DNA of 64,000 nucleotides from CAVQZC01 sp963718315 (GCA_963718315.1 CAVQZC010000007.1:682001-746000), one strand, 5' to 3'; numbered from the stretch's first letter, positions 16,852 to 24,976 are shown. Notes: a model not told the origin generated them from the sequence alone. Program-made: numbers and translations.

Positions 16852-18030
16852 ATGGATGGTGAGCGATCCGGCGAGCCTCTCCGGGTGGTGGTGGCCGGGG
16901 GCGGGGTTGCAGCGTTAGAGCTGACGCTGGCGCTTCGCGACCTCGCCGGGCCGTTGGTACAAGTGACGTTGGTCTCGCGGGTCGATCGATTCACGTTCGC
17001 GCCGGCCGCGGTCGGAGAACCATTCGGAAAGACGGTTGTTCGCAGCTTCGATCTGTTCAAGATCGCAAACGACCTGGGTGCCGAGCTACGGATCGGCACC
17101 GTCCGCTCGGTCGACGTTGACCGCGGGTGCGTGGTGCTGTCCAGCGGCGAGGAGTTGTCCTACCGGGCGCTTGTCATCGCCTGCGGGGCTTCGGCCGAGG
17201 AGGCCGTCGAGGGGGCGGTCACGTTCAGCGGCCCGCGCGACGTCGATGCTGTTCGAAGCGTTGTCGAAGACATCCGCACCGGCGGCGCGTCCACCTTGGC
17301 CTTTGCGATTCCAACCCGCCTTGGCTGGACACTCCCGATCTATGAACTGTGCCTTCTCACCTGCCAATACCTGGTAGCCCACGACGCGGTGTTCCGACAT
17401 TCCACCGGGACGCCGCGCCGACACCCGGTCGCGGTCAGCCTGGTGACGCCCGAGAAGTCGCCGCTTGAGGCGTTCGGCTCTGAGATCAGCTCGATCGTCC
17501 GCCGCGAGTTGGAGGATCGCAACGTCTCCTTCCTCGGCGCTCGCACACCAATCCGGTGGCGTGCCGGCCGGCTCGAGACTGAGCCGCCGGACGGCCTCGC
17601 GGTGGAACGAGTGATCGCGCTGCCGCGGCTCGGCGGCGCCGCAATCAGCGGCCTCCCCACGGACGAGCATCACCTGATCCCCACCGACCGGCACGGTCGA
17701 GTCGGCGACCTCGCCGATGTCTACGCCGCCGGAGATATCACGTCCTTTCCAATCAAACAGGGCGGAATCGCAGCCCAACAGGCAGTCGCCGTTGCACAAG
17801 CCATCGCCGCCGATGCTGGCGCTGGCAACACTCCCGAACCGTTCGAACCGGTGCTTCGGGGTCTGCTGCTGACCGGCGACGACGAGCGGTTCCTTCGCGC
17901 CGCGCCGACGCCTGGTGAGCCTGCAACGGCGAGCAGTCGGCCGCTGTGGTGGCCGCCCGGCAAGATCGCTGCGCGCTACCTGACCGCGTACCTGGCCCAG
18001 CTCGACGCCGATCCAAGTCAGCGAACCTAG
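16852..18030 (+). CDS. FAD/NAD(P)-dependent pyridine-nucleotide-disulfide-type oxidoreductase
   Basis: Flavoprotein with the dinucleotide-binding start VVVAGGGVAALELTLALRDL (GxGxxAxE), a second nucleotide region around CGASAEEAVEG, and the FAD ribityl motif VYAAGDITSFPIKQGGIAAQ near residue 295. It closes with a region like NDH-2 and sulfide:quinone reductases (PEPFEPVLRGLLLTGDDERF). 392 residues. The cysteine pair CLLTCQYL near residue 170 is present, but the classical SQR triad cannot be confirmed. Electron acceptor and donor unknown. Part of the putative island; convergent with the zinc dehydrogenase across a 130-nt gap. Confidence 0.85.
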   Translation: MDGERSGEPLRVVVAGGGVAALELTLALRDLAGPLVQVTLVSRVDRFTFAPAAVGEPFGKTVVRSFDLFKIANDLGAELRIGTVRSVDVDRGCVVLSSGEELSYRALVIACGASAEEAVEGAVTFSGPRDVDAVRSVVEDIRTGGASTLAFAIPTRLGWTLPIYELCLLTCQYLVAHDAVFRHSTGTPRRHPVAVSLVTPEKSPLEAFGSEISSIVRRELEDRNVSFLGARTPIRWRAGRLETEPPDGLAVERVIALPRLGGAAISGLPTDEHHLIPTDRHGRVGDLADVYAAGDITSFPIKQGGIAAQQAVAVAQAIAADAGAGNTPEPFEPVLRGLLLTGDDERFLRAAPTPGEPATASSRPLWWPPGKIAARYLTAYLAQLDADPSQRT

Positions 18031-18160
18031 ACCCGCCGCGAGTACCCGACAGCGGAGCGTTTGGTCGCGTGCACGCCAGTTCGGCGTAGTGAGCTCGATC
18101 AGCTTTGGGCTGACGACGGCCTTGGGGGGGTCGGCGCCACCGCACGCCGGATAATGGCGG

Positions 18161-19216
18161 TCAGCGCGCGAGCGCCACCTTCAGTGCCTTGGTCTCGGCC
18201 GCCCGCCCAAACGTGTCGTAGGCATCCATGATGTCGCCAAGCCCGAACCGGTGGCTTACGAACCGCTCCGGGTGAAGCCTGCCCTGTGCGACCAGGGCGA
18301 GGAGCATCGGCGTCGTGGTGGCGCTGACAAGGCCGGTGGTGATCGCAATGTCCTTGATCCACAGGTCCTGCAGCCGAAGCTCGGCGGGCCTGCCATGGAC
18401 GCCGACGTTTGCGACGGTGCCGCCGGGCCTCACGATGTCCGTGCACATCTCGAACGTCTCGGGGATCCCGACCGCTTCGATGGCGACGTCCACGCCGAAG
18501 CCGTCGGTCATCCCTCGCAGGGTATCCATCCACCCGGCCGCGCCGCTGTTGACCGAGTCGGTAGCCCCGAACGTCTTCGCCTGCTCGAGTCGGTTCTCGT
18601 CGAGGTCGATAGCGATGATGCGAGAGGCGCCGTAGAGGCCGGCAGTCATCACCGCCGACAACCCGACCGGGCCGGCGCCGATGACGGCGACGACGTCCCC
18701 GGGCTTCGTGCGCCCGTTTCGCACGCCGATCTCAAAGCCGGTCGGCAGAATGTCCGAGAGCATCACCGCAGCCTCGTCGGTCACGCCGTCCGGCAGCTTG
18801 TGCAGAGAGCCCTCAGCGAACGGCACCCGCACGTACTCCGCCTGGGTGCCGTCGATTAGGTGGCCGAAGATCCACCCAATCCCCGAGGTGCCCTCGCCAT
18901 CGAGGCAGTGCGCGGGCAACTGCCGGTGACAGTACGAGCACGCACCACACGAGCTGATGCAGGAGATGATCACCCGGTCGCCGACAGCGAGGTTCGACAC
19001 GCCCTGCCCCACCTCAATGATCGTTCCCACGCCTTCATGGCCGAGGACGCGACCCTCGATGACCGCGGGCACGTCGCCCTTCAAGATGTGCAGGTCGGTG
19101 CCGCAGATGGTGGTCGTATCCACCTGCACGATCACGTCGCCGGGATGGACGATGACGGGGTCGGGAACGGTCTCCCACGCCTTCTGCCCTGGTCCGTGGT
19201 ACACCAGCGCTTTCAT
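18161..19216 (-). CDS. Zinc-dependent alcohol dehydrogenase
   Basis: Medium-chain dehydrogenase with full zinc sites. Catalytic: Cys in TTTICGTDLHILKGD, His-Glu in RVLGHEGVGTI, and Cys or Asp in the later SDILPTGFE region. Structural: four cysteines in CISSCGACSYCHRQLPAHC. Nucleotide-binding AVIGAGPVGLSAVMTAGLYG, then AIDLDENRLEQAKTFGA, whose acidic residue after strand 2 favours NAD. 351 residues. It starts at ATG 19216, overlapping by ATGA the upstream membrane-protein gene, so the two are coupled. Resembles the alcohol/threonine/formaldehyde dehydrogenase branch; substrate unassigned. Confidence 0.9.
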   Translation of the reverse strand: MKALVYHGPGQKAWETVPDPVIVHPGDVIVQVDTTTICGTDLHILKGDVPAVIEGRVLGHEGVGTIIEVGQGVSNLAVGDRVIISCISSCGACSYCHRQLPAHCLDGEGTSGIGWIFGHLIDGTQAEYVRVPFAEGSLHKLPDGVTDEAAVMLSDILPTGFEIGVRNGRTKPGDVVAVIGAGPVGLSAVMTAGLYGASRIIAIDLDENRLEQAKTFGATDSVNSGAAGWMDTLRGMTDGFGVDVAIEAVGIPETFEMCTDIVRPGGTVANVGVHGRPAELRLQDLWIKDIAITTGLVSATTTPMLLALVAQGRLHPERFVSHRFGLGDIMDAYDTFGRAAETKALKVALAR

Positions 19217-19791
19217 CGGATGACCTCCCCGGTCGACCCGACGGCCTGTGCAGACATGGGTGGCTGCTGGGCGGTTTCCGCAGTGTCGGGGGCCTCACCG
19301 ACCGGACCGTCGGGTGTGACCGGAGTCGGCGTCTCGCCGGCAGGTTGGAAGCTGTGCCTGGCGGCGATAGCCCCAGCTGTGATGCCGCCGATCCCCAGCC
19401 CGACGATCGCGGCATTCCGCTTCTTGTGGGACGGTGGCGGCGCGATCGTCAGCGCCAGCGCCCGCGAGGCATGACGACCGGCACTGCGGAGACCGCAGGC
19501 GACCCTGCGGTCGGTCATGGCACCGGCGATGCCGACGCGGCCGGCCCGGCGGATCGCCCCGGCGACGTCTGCCGCGGCGCGCCGAGACTGGCGGTGCACC
19601 TGCCGGTCGGTGGCCGCTCGTTTGACCGGTTCTACCAGTCGTCGGTAGCGGACACGAGTATCAGCTCCACGCGACAGCACCGCTGTGGTTAGCAGCCCAA
19701 GCTGGGCCGTTTGTCGCGGATGTCGTGACGCCGAGCGGATCGCTCGGCGCACATCGGTGGTCTCCACGCTGGTGCCTCCCTCGGTTGTCAT
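19213..19791 (-). CDS. Small basic protein with one transmembrane segment, unknown
   Basis: 192 residues from MTTEGGTSVETTDVRRAIR. The N-terminal ~120 residues are Arg/Ala-rich and helical (RQTAQLGLLTTAVLSRGAD, AAADVAGAIRRAGRVGIAG). One hydrophobic stretch follows (NAAIVGLGIGGITAGAIAA), then a Pro/Thr-rich tail (PAGETPTPVTPDGPVGEAPD). No family recognised. Coupled by ATGA to the zinc dehydrogenase downstream. The ATG at 19791 is preferred; the longer frame upstream reads through non-protein-like sequence. Confidence 0.5.
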   Translation of the reverse strand: MTTEGGTSVETTDVRRAIRSASRHPRQTAQLGLLTTAVLSRGADTRVRYRRLVEPVKRAATDRQVHRQSRRAAADVAGAIRRAGRVGIAGAMTDRRVACGLRSAGRHASRALALTIAPPPSHKKRNAAIVGLGIGGITAGAIAARHSFQPAGETPTPVTPDGPVGEAPDTAETAQQPPMSAQAVGSTGEVIR

Positions 19792-20197
19792 GAACGCGAC
19801 CAACAGGGACTGGTCCGCGTCGCTCGTAGCGTTGCAGCGCCCTGGCCGACGCCGCATCGGGGGCCACGCCGATCATGACATTGCGGGTCTCCCGCACCTC
19901 CGAGCAACACGCCCGCCGGGTTCCCTTCCGAAGCAGGGGCCACGGGTCCGACCAGGAAGCACCACCGGCCGACATCTGTTGGGGCAACCGAGCGGATCCA
20001 TGACGGCTTCGCTCCCGTAGTCCCCGACCCTGGATCGGCCAGTCGGGGCTCAAGTCCTGGCCTCTCAGCCTGACTGGCAGAGCCTCCGCCAAGTAGTGGC
20101 GTGGGGATTGACCTCTCCCGGATCCGACCGGGACGCTGGCCCGGATCGCGGTAAGGGTTCTTCTGCATTCGCAATGTCGCGATTTGCAGGGAAAAGA
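19792..20197. other. 406-nt stretch without a convincing gene
   Basis: Between the small membrane-protein gene and tRNA-Gly. Frames here only continue from the tRNA or the neighbouring gene and have no family signal. It would be the right-hand end of the putative tRNA-Gly element. I saw no integrase, excisionase or repeat in it. Confidence 0.5.
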
Positions 20198-20271
20198 AGC
20201 GGCTGAAGGGGCTCGAACCCTCGACCTTCTGCATGGCAAGCAGACGCTCTAGCCAACTGAGCTACAGCCGC
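20198..20271 (-). tRNA. tRNA-Gly (GCC)
   Basis: Read on the minus strand: acceptor GCGGCTG pairs with CAGCCGC; D-arm TAGCTCAGTTGG; anticodon stem TCTGC/GCAGA with loop TTGCCAT, anticodon GCC; T-arm GGTTCGAGCC-type. The discriminator is U, as expected for glycine. CCA is not encoded. Its 3' 17 nt recur at 11762-11778. Confidence 0.95.
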
Positions 20272-20317
20272 AAGAGGGAGGCCTGAGTATACCGCGGGCC
20301 TGAGGCCGGCGGCCCGG

Positions 20318-20551
20318 TCAGACCGCGGCTCGCTCGATCTTCTCGCGCTGCTTGACGTCGAGGCGCTGGAGCAGGCGGAGCAGGCGGGCGACGTGGTCCT
20401 TCTTGTCGTCCACGATCCGCTGCACCGCCTCCTTGGCGTCCTCGTCGGACAGCGAGAAGGTCTGCTCCTCGTACCGGTTGATGGCGATCAGCTCCTCCGC
20501 CAGGTTCTCGCGAATGGTCTGCAGATCGGCTGTCAGCTCGGTCAGGCGCAT
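20318..20551 (-). CDS. Short ferritin-like (EncFtn/rubrerythrin-like) protein
   Basis: 77 residues forming two helices: NLAEELIAINRYEEQTFSL and EAVQRIVDDKKDHVARLLRL, ending RLDVKQREKIERA. The pattern E-E-x5-Y-E ... D-D-x2-D-H matches the half-ferritin helices of encapsulated ferritins, where these Glu, Asp and His residues form the di-iron centre after dimerisation. Encapsulated ferritins are usually ~95-140 aa and carry a C-terminal cargo tag. This one stops right after the second helix, with no tag, and no encapsulin gene is in the window. Likely iron binding or ferroxidase activity as an oligomer; inferred. Confidence 0.65.
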   Translation of the reverse strand: MRLTELTADLQTIRENLAEELIAINRYEEQTFSLSDEDAKEAVQRIVDDKKDHVARLLRLLQRLDVKQREKIERAAV

Positions 20552-20565
20552 GCGGCGGGCCTACT

Positions 20566-21804
20566 CTACTCGCCCCGGACGGCGAGCACTCGGAGCAGCT
20601 CGTCGACCCGGGCGTCGACCGTGTCGAGCTGTCCCGGGGCGCGCGCGCCGTCGTCGAGCAGGCCGTGCTCGGTGATCACGCCCACGCACAGCGTCCGGGC
20701 CGGGATGTCGCCCCGGATGGCAAGCTTCTGGATCGCCGCGACGGGGGCCACGGCGGCCAGATCGGCCCAGACGCCGTCGCGCTCACCGAGCGCGATCCGG
20801 GCGGCCTCGAGCTCCGGCTCGGTGACCCGGACGACCAGCCCCTCGGACTCGACCACGGCCGCCAGCGTCTGGACGGTGCCGGTGACGCCCGAGAGCGCCC
20901 GCGCGGAGGTCTGCACCTCGCCGCTGGGCGCCACCCAGTCGCGCTGGCCGGCCAACGCGCTGGCGACGGCGCCCGAGACCTCCACCGCCACCATCCGCGG
21001 CAGCGAGTCGATCACGCCCCAGTCCGCCATCTCGCGGAAGCCGCGCCAGACGCCCTGGATGCCGTCACCCAGCGCCGTCGGCACCGCGACCAGGTCGGGC
21101 ACGCCCATCCGCAGCTCCTCGACGATCTCGTAGGCGATGGTCTTGTAGGCCTCGATCGACAGCGGGTCGCCGCCGATCGGAGGCATCGTCCGGTTGGAGA
21201 ACGCGCGCCAGCCCAGCGTCCGCTCGGCGTCCTGGAGCAGCATCCAGCGGGCCTCGGAGCCCGAGACCCCGACCGCCCGGCCGCCGACCGCCTCGATCGC
21301 GTCCAGCACCCGGCTGCCCTCCTCGCCCAGATGGGCCTCCACCAGGTGCACCGACCGCAGGCCGGCCCGCGCCGCGTAGGCAGCCAGAGCCACGGACAGG
21401 GCCTGGTCGCCGGCGGCCGCAATCGTCGTGTCCACATCGGTGACCTGGGACACGGCCAGAGCCGCGTACCGGTCGCGCCAGCTACCGGTCGGCCCGCGCC
21501 GCTCGTCCTTGACCAGCATGCGGCGGGCGCCGATCGCACGGCCGAGCGCAGGTACTGCCAGCAGTGGCGTCCCGCCCTCGCCGAGCGACACCAGCCGGTC
21601 GCGTGTGACGGGCAGCTGGGACGAGTACCGCGCCAGCCCCTCGCCGCTGAGCCGGTTCGGACGCAGCGCCTGCATGCGGGTGTAGATCGGCGTCACGTTG
21701 GACGGAGTCCCCTCGGCGGAGCACGACGGGCAGCCGGCAGGCATGCTGACCACCGGGTAGCGGCGGCTGCAACGGAGGCACTCGAGGGCGCTCGCGGTCG
21801 CCAT
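20566..21804 (-). CDS. Threonine-synthase-like PLP fold protein, catalytic lysine missing
   Basis: 412 residues with an N-terminal zinc ribbon (CLRCSRRYPVVSMPAGCPSC) as in archaeal/actinobacterial threonine synthases, then the fold-type II domain: LVSLGEGGTPLLAVPALG, VKDERRGPTGSWRDRYAAL, LAAYAARAGLRSVHLVEA, ERTLGWRAFSNRTMPPIGGD, EAYKTIAYEIVEEL. In true threonine synthases the PLP Schiff-base Lys sits in NPTGSFKDRG; here the position reads GPTGSWRDRY, with Arg. The phosphate-binding SGN(A/G)G loop is replaced by AAAGDQALS. The protein is complete and in frame, so this is not decay. Probably a non-catalytic or repurposed paralogue. Confidence 0.8.
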   Translation of the reverse strand: MATASALECLRCSRRYPVVSMPAGCPSCSAEGTPSNVTPIYTRMQALRPNRLSGEGLARYSSQLPVTRDRLVSLGEGGTPLLAVPALGRAIGARRMLVKDERRGPTGSWRDRYAALAVSQVTDVDTTIAAAGDQALSVALAAYAARAGLRSVHLVEAHLGEEGSRVLDAIEAVGGRAVGVSGSEARWMLLQDAERTLGWRAFSNRTMPPIGGDPLSIEAYKTIAYEIVEELRMGVPDLVAVPTALGDGIQGVWRGFREMADWGVIDSLPRMVAVEVSGAVASALAGQRDWVAPSGEVQTSARALSGVTGTVQTLAAVVESEGLVVRVTEPELEAARIALGERDGVWADLAAVAPVAAIQKLAIRGDIPARTLCVGVITEHGLLDDGARAPGQLDTVDARVDELLRVLAVRGE

Positions 21805-21908
21805 CAGTCGAAGTGCGGTGCTGGGTCGAGGGGGCGCATCACGTGTGGTCTCGGCAGCCTACGCGTTCGGCGCGGCGCCGCACCACCTATGTTCGCCGGG
21901 AAGGCCCG

Positions 21909-22454
21909 TTATCCGGCTGCGTCAGCCCGACGTTGGCGGTACGCGCGCATCTTGGCCTTGCTGCCGCAGTCGTCCATCGAGCACCAGGCGCCGGAGCGGT
22001 TCTTGGAGCGGTCGTAGAACGCCCACCGGCAGGTGTCGTCGCGGCAGATCTTGAGCCGTGCCCAGGTGCCGTCCGCGGTCGCCGCCAGCATCGCCGTCGC
22101 CAGGTCGGCGACGAAGCGGTCGATGCCGCCGTCGGCAACGAGTCCCGGCGATCCGTCGTCGGCCATGTGGAGCTGGACGCTGGAGTCCGCCAGCGCGCGG
22201 TTGAGCGACGCCACGGCCGCGGGATCGACCGGCTCGCCGGAGTTCCCCTCCAGCACGCTTCGCAGTCCCTCGCGAACCTGCAGCATCCGCTCAACGTCGG
22301 CCTCGGTCGGGTGCGCCGGGTAGCCCGCGTCCGCGAGCCACGCGGCGAGGCCTTCGGGGGTGGCGATCTGGTCGTGCGCGCCGTCCGCGACCTCGACGCT
22401 GTTCACCAGATGCTCGACGAGGTGCAGCTGCCCGGGTGCGGGATCGCGTTCCAT
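21909..22454 (-). CDS. CGNR zinc-finger transcriptional regulator
   Basis: 181 residues. The N-terminal ABATE domain has LHLVEHLVNSVEV, GLAAWLADAGYPAHPTEAD and LQVREGLRSVLEGN. The C-terminal CGNR zinc finger reads LKICRDDTCRWAFYDRSKNR, then WCSMDDCGSKAKMRAYRQRR, with all four Cys ligands and the basic end. Family members act as DNA-binding regulators (for example of stress or secondary metabolism genes). ATG at 22454. The adjacent divergent region carries a long palindrome (22474-22515) that is the obvious candidate binding site. Confidence 0.9.
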   Translation of the reverse strand: MERDPAPGQLHLVEHLVNSVEVADGAHDQIATPEGLAAWLADAGYPAHPTEADVERMLQVREGLRSVLEGNSGEPVDPAAVASLNRALADSSVQLHMADDGSPGLVADGGIDRFVADLATAMLAATADGTWARLKICRDDTCRWAFYDRSKNRSGAWCSMDDCGSKAKMRAYRQRRADAAG

Positions 22455-22473
22455 GACTCCCACATGATACCCC

Positions 22474-22515
22474 CAAAACGATTTGACAGGTAACATTACC
22501 TTCGATATCGTTTTG
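22474..22515. promoter_or_regulatory. Nested palindromic operator between the CGNR regulator and its divergent neighbour
   Basis: Outer perfect inverted repeat CAAAACGAT (22474-22482) and ATCGTTTTG (22507-22515). Inside it lies a second palindrome, GGTAA-CA-TTACC (22489-22500). GGTAAC recurs at about 22518, giving two 30-bp-spaced direct copies of a CG(A/T)TTTGnCnGGTAAC unit. The AT-rich character stands out from its surroundings. Confidence 0.6.
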
Positions 22516-22541
22516 CCGGTAACCAGATCGGAGGGGGCACC

Positions 22542-22937
22542 ATGTACGCACTGTTCAGGTATCTGAGTCTGGAACTGCAGGATCGCCAGCGGGAGCAGCT
22601 GAATCGGCTGGTCGAGCTGGAGGCTGTCGAGCCCCCGCCCGGGCGACTCGCCCGCGCGGTGACAGCCCGCCGAGGCCGGCTGGCCTCGCGCCGGCACCGG
22701 CGCCGCCTGGCGCGCGCCGTCCGCCGCTCGCTCGACCCCACCCTGCTGCCGGCCGCTTTCGCGTCTCCCGGGGCGGGCGCGCTGCGGCGCGATCCGGAGC
22801 TTGCAGAGCGCGTTGCCGAGCGGTTGGAGTCCGACCCCGACGACGTTCTGCTCGCCATCGCGGTGGAGCGGCTGCTGACGACCGGAGGCGACGGCGAGCA
22901 CGCTCTGCGGCCCGTGCGCGAACTGACCGCTTGCTGA
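22542..22937 (+). CDS. Hypothetical protein divergent from the CGNR regulator
   Basis: 131 residues: MYALFRYLSLELQDRQREQL, a very Arg-rich middle (GRLASRRHRRRLARAVRRS), and an acidic helical end (DPELAERVAERLESDPDDVL). No family recognised. ATG at 22542 follows GGAGGGGGCACC, a good ribosome-binding site. Because it shares the palindromic region with the CGNR gene it is probably that regulator's target. Confidence 0.6.
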   Translation: MYALFRYLSLELQDRQREQLNRLVELEAVEPPPGRLARAVTARRGRLASRRHRRRLARAVRRSLDPTLLPAAFASPGAGALRRDPELAERVAERLESDPDDVLLAIAVERLLTTGGDGEHALRPVRELTAC

Positions 22938-22976
22938 CGCTTGACGAGACCGGCCCTTTACCTGTCTACTACACGG

Positions 22977-23201
22977 GTGATCTATTGCGTGATCCCGCGG
23001 GAACTCGAGGGCGAGCTGTTTGAGCGGCTCACCGCCTACTACGCCGACAACGACGGCGTCGAGGTGATCGTCGACCGGCGCGACTCCGGTCTCAACGAGC
23101 GCCGCACGGGTGGCGCCGACGAGCACGACGAGCGCCGGGTGACCCGAGATCGGCGGCGTGCCCGCGCGACGGGCACGTTCCCGCGCGTCGAAGCCTTCTA
23201 G
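22977..23201 (+). CDS. Small conserved-looking hypothetical protein
   Basis: About 74 residues from GTG 22977: IYCVIPRELEGELFERLTAY, YADNDGVEVIVDRR, then a charged tail ending FPRVEAF. The hydrophobic/charged alternation and terminal DRR-type segment look like a small alpha/beta protein. A TTG at 22941 is an alternative start. It follows the previous gene closely and may share its transcript. Function unknown. Confidence 0.5.
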   Translation: MIYCVIPRELEGELFERLTAYYADNDGVEVIVDRRDSGLNERRTGGADEHDERRVTRDRRRARATGTFPRVEAF

Positions 23202-23213
23202 ACGGTAGTGCCC

Positions 23214-23804
23214 TCAGGCGAGAGCGAGGGTACCGTCGGCCTCGGCCTGGGCGTTCCACTCGCGGAACATCCCCTCGAGCTCCTCGAGCTCCTCGCCACG
23301 GCGCTGCAGCGTGACCGTCTGCGCGCCCAGCATGTCGACCCGGTACTGGTACCAGGACAGATCCCAGGCGACGGTGACGACGACCTCCCGGTGACTCCGC
23401 TGCACGACGCTGACGCGGGGATCGCCCAGCGTGCGGGCGATGCCGGACACGGTGCGGGGATGCGTGCTCTCGTTGAACAGCTCCAGGCCCGCTTCGGCAG
23501 CGTCGTGCGGATCCTCGGGCAGCAGCTCGGGGTCGAACGGCTCGGGAGCGGTCACCCGCGTCGGCTTGCGTGCGGGCCAGAGCCCACGCAGGCCGCGCTC
23601 GCGGCGTTCACCGAGCTGAACCGGCAAGGACGGCGCGCCCTCCTTCGTCCACCCTCGCTGCTCCGCGCCGGCCTGGCACAGCTCGCAGACCAGTGCGTCA
23701 TCCTCCCCCACCCGTCGGTACCGCACCAGACGCTCCCCTGTCAGCAGGGTGCGGTGGCACACGTCGCACGTCGTCTCGGTGTCGTTGCGGCGGATTTCGA
23801 TCAT
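23214..23804 (-). CDS. Hypothetical protein with N-terminal four-cysteine zinc ribbon
   Basis: 196 residues. A treble-clef-like metal site C-x2-C ... C-x2-C lies at residues 13-43 (TTCDVCHRTLLTGERLVRY, ALVCELCQAGAEQRG). After a Pro-rich linker comes a domain with GIARTLGDPRVSVVQRSH and VTVAWDLSWYQYRVDMLGAQ. Complete and in frame. No family recognised. It is convergent with the small protein before it, with a 12-nt gap. Confidence 0.65.
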   Translation of the reverse strand: MIEIRRNDTETTCDVCHRTLLTGERLVRYRRVGEDDALVCELCQAGAEQRGWTKEGAPSLPVQLGERRERGLRGLWPARKPTRVTAPEPFDPELLPEDPHDAAEAGLELFNESTHPRTVSGIARTLGDPRVSVVQRSHREVVVTVAWDLSWYQYRVDMLGAQTVTLQRRGEELEELEGMFREWNAQAEADGTLALA

Positions 23805-23992
23805 GCGGGGGGTGTGGGTGAGCCGTTGATGCGAGGCCGCAGTCTAACGCCTCACGGTCCCGTTGTGGCAGTTTGCGGGGCTTTCGTTGAAATACGGCTC
23901 CAACACGATCCGTGTGAATTCGGCTCCAGTTGCGGGTATACCGGGGCATAGGTAGTGTTTCGGGGCTCCGACACGCGGGGGCGCGACGTGCA

Positions 23993-24958
23993 ATGACCGA
24001 CGTGACTTCACAACCGTGGCGGCTGTTTTGGTGCACTCTGACCCTTGCGGTCCTGGCACTGACTGCCGTGGCAGCAGGCGCGGCATCGGCCGCCTCCGGC
24101 GGTGGGCAGCCTCGGGTCTCCGAGGCGGCGAAGGTGATGGCCGAGATCGATTGGCTGAGCTCGCAGCGGACCAAGACGCTGGCCGCCGAGCAGGCAGACC
24201 GGCAGCGGGCGGAGTCGATGCGGCTGGCGGCGCGGGACACACACCAGGAGTCGCTGGCGGCCGAGGACACGCTGAACGCCGCCAAGTCGCAGCTTGCAGC
24301 TGTGCTGGTTCGCGCCTACAAGGACGGAACCGACCCCAGTCTGTTTCTGATGTCGGCCCACTCGCTGAGCGACCTGATCGATCGCATGGACGCCGTGAAT
24401 CGCTTGGCCAGTGGTCAGGACAGCCTGATCACGCAGATTCGAGCCCTCCAGAAGAGGCTCGAATCGCAGCACAACGCCCAGCTGCAGGCCCAGCACGCCG
24501 CCTCCGACGCCGCCAACGCCGCTCTCGGCGCCGCGTCGCGGATCGACCAGATCCTGGCCCAGCGCAGTGCGACACTGGCGTCACTGACCGCGCCGGTCGC
24601 CAGGAGCATCGCCACCGAGCAGACGCGCCGCAAGACGCTCGCCCACAGCGACGGCGGCGCCACCAACGGGAACACGTTCTACGGCACCGCGACCTGGTAC
24701 GGCTGGGCCGACTGGGGCAACTCGACGGCGTCCGGCGAGAAGTTCAACCCCAACGCGATGACGTGCGCCAGCCCGTGGCTGCCGTTCGGCACGATGCTGA
24801 AGGTGACGCTGCTGGAGAACGGCCGCAGCGTGGTCGTCCGGGTCAACGACCGCGGCCCCTTCGGGGGCGGGGTGATCGACCTGACCGAGGGCGCGGCCAA
24901 GGTGATCGGGATGGTCTCGATGGGCGTCGGGAACGTCCGCGTCCAGGTGCTCAGCTAG
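23993..24958 (+). CDS. Secreted coiled-coil protein with RlpA-like double-psi beta-barrel
   Basis: Signal peptide at residues 1-~33 (WRLFWCTLTLAVLALTAVAA), then ~190 residues of coiled coil resembling the NlpC/RipA-type N-terminal helices (LNAAKSQLAAVLVRAYKDGT, DLIDRMDAVNRLASGQDSL). The C-terminal RlpA domain reads TFYGTATWYGWADWGNSTAS, GEKFNPNAMTCASPWLPFGT, VVVRVNDRGPFGGGVIDLTE. The conserved Asp-Arg-Gly-Pro-Phe and terminal DLT residues of RlpA/resuscitation-factor barrels are intact. Probably binds or cleaves peptidoglycan outside the cell. About 321 residues. The ~190-nt leader has no riboswitch that I can recognise. Confidence 0.82.
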   Translation: MTDVTSQPWRLFWCTLTLAVLALTAVAAGAASAASGGGQPRVSEAAKVMAEIDWLSSQRTKTLAAEQADRQRAESMRLAARDTHQESLAAEDTLNAAKSQLAAVLVRAYKDGTDPSLFLMSAHSLSDLIDRMDAVNRLASGQDSLITQIRALQKRLESQHNAQLQAQHAASDAANAALGAASRIDQILAQRSATLASLTAPVARSIATEQTRRKTLAHSDGGATNGNTFYGTATWYGWADWGNSTASGEKFNPNAMTCASPWLPFGTMLKVTLLENGRSVVVRVNDRGPFGGGVIDLTEGAAKVIGMVSMGVGNVRVQVLS

Positions 24959-24976
24959 CCCCGCACCTGCCGATCG

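Noticed and set aside
23830..23992. Possible c-di-AMP (ydaO) riboswitch before the RlpA gene
   Set aside because: RlpA-type genes often carry this riboswitch, but I could not find its conserved motifs or a matching fold in this leader.
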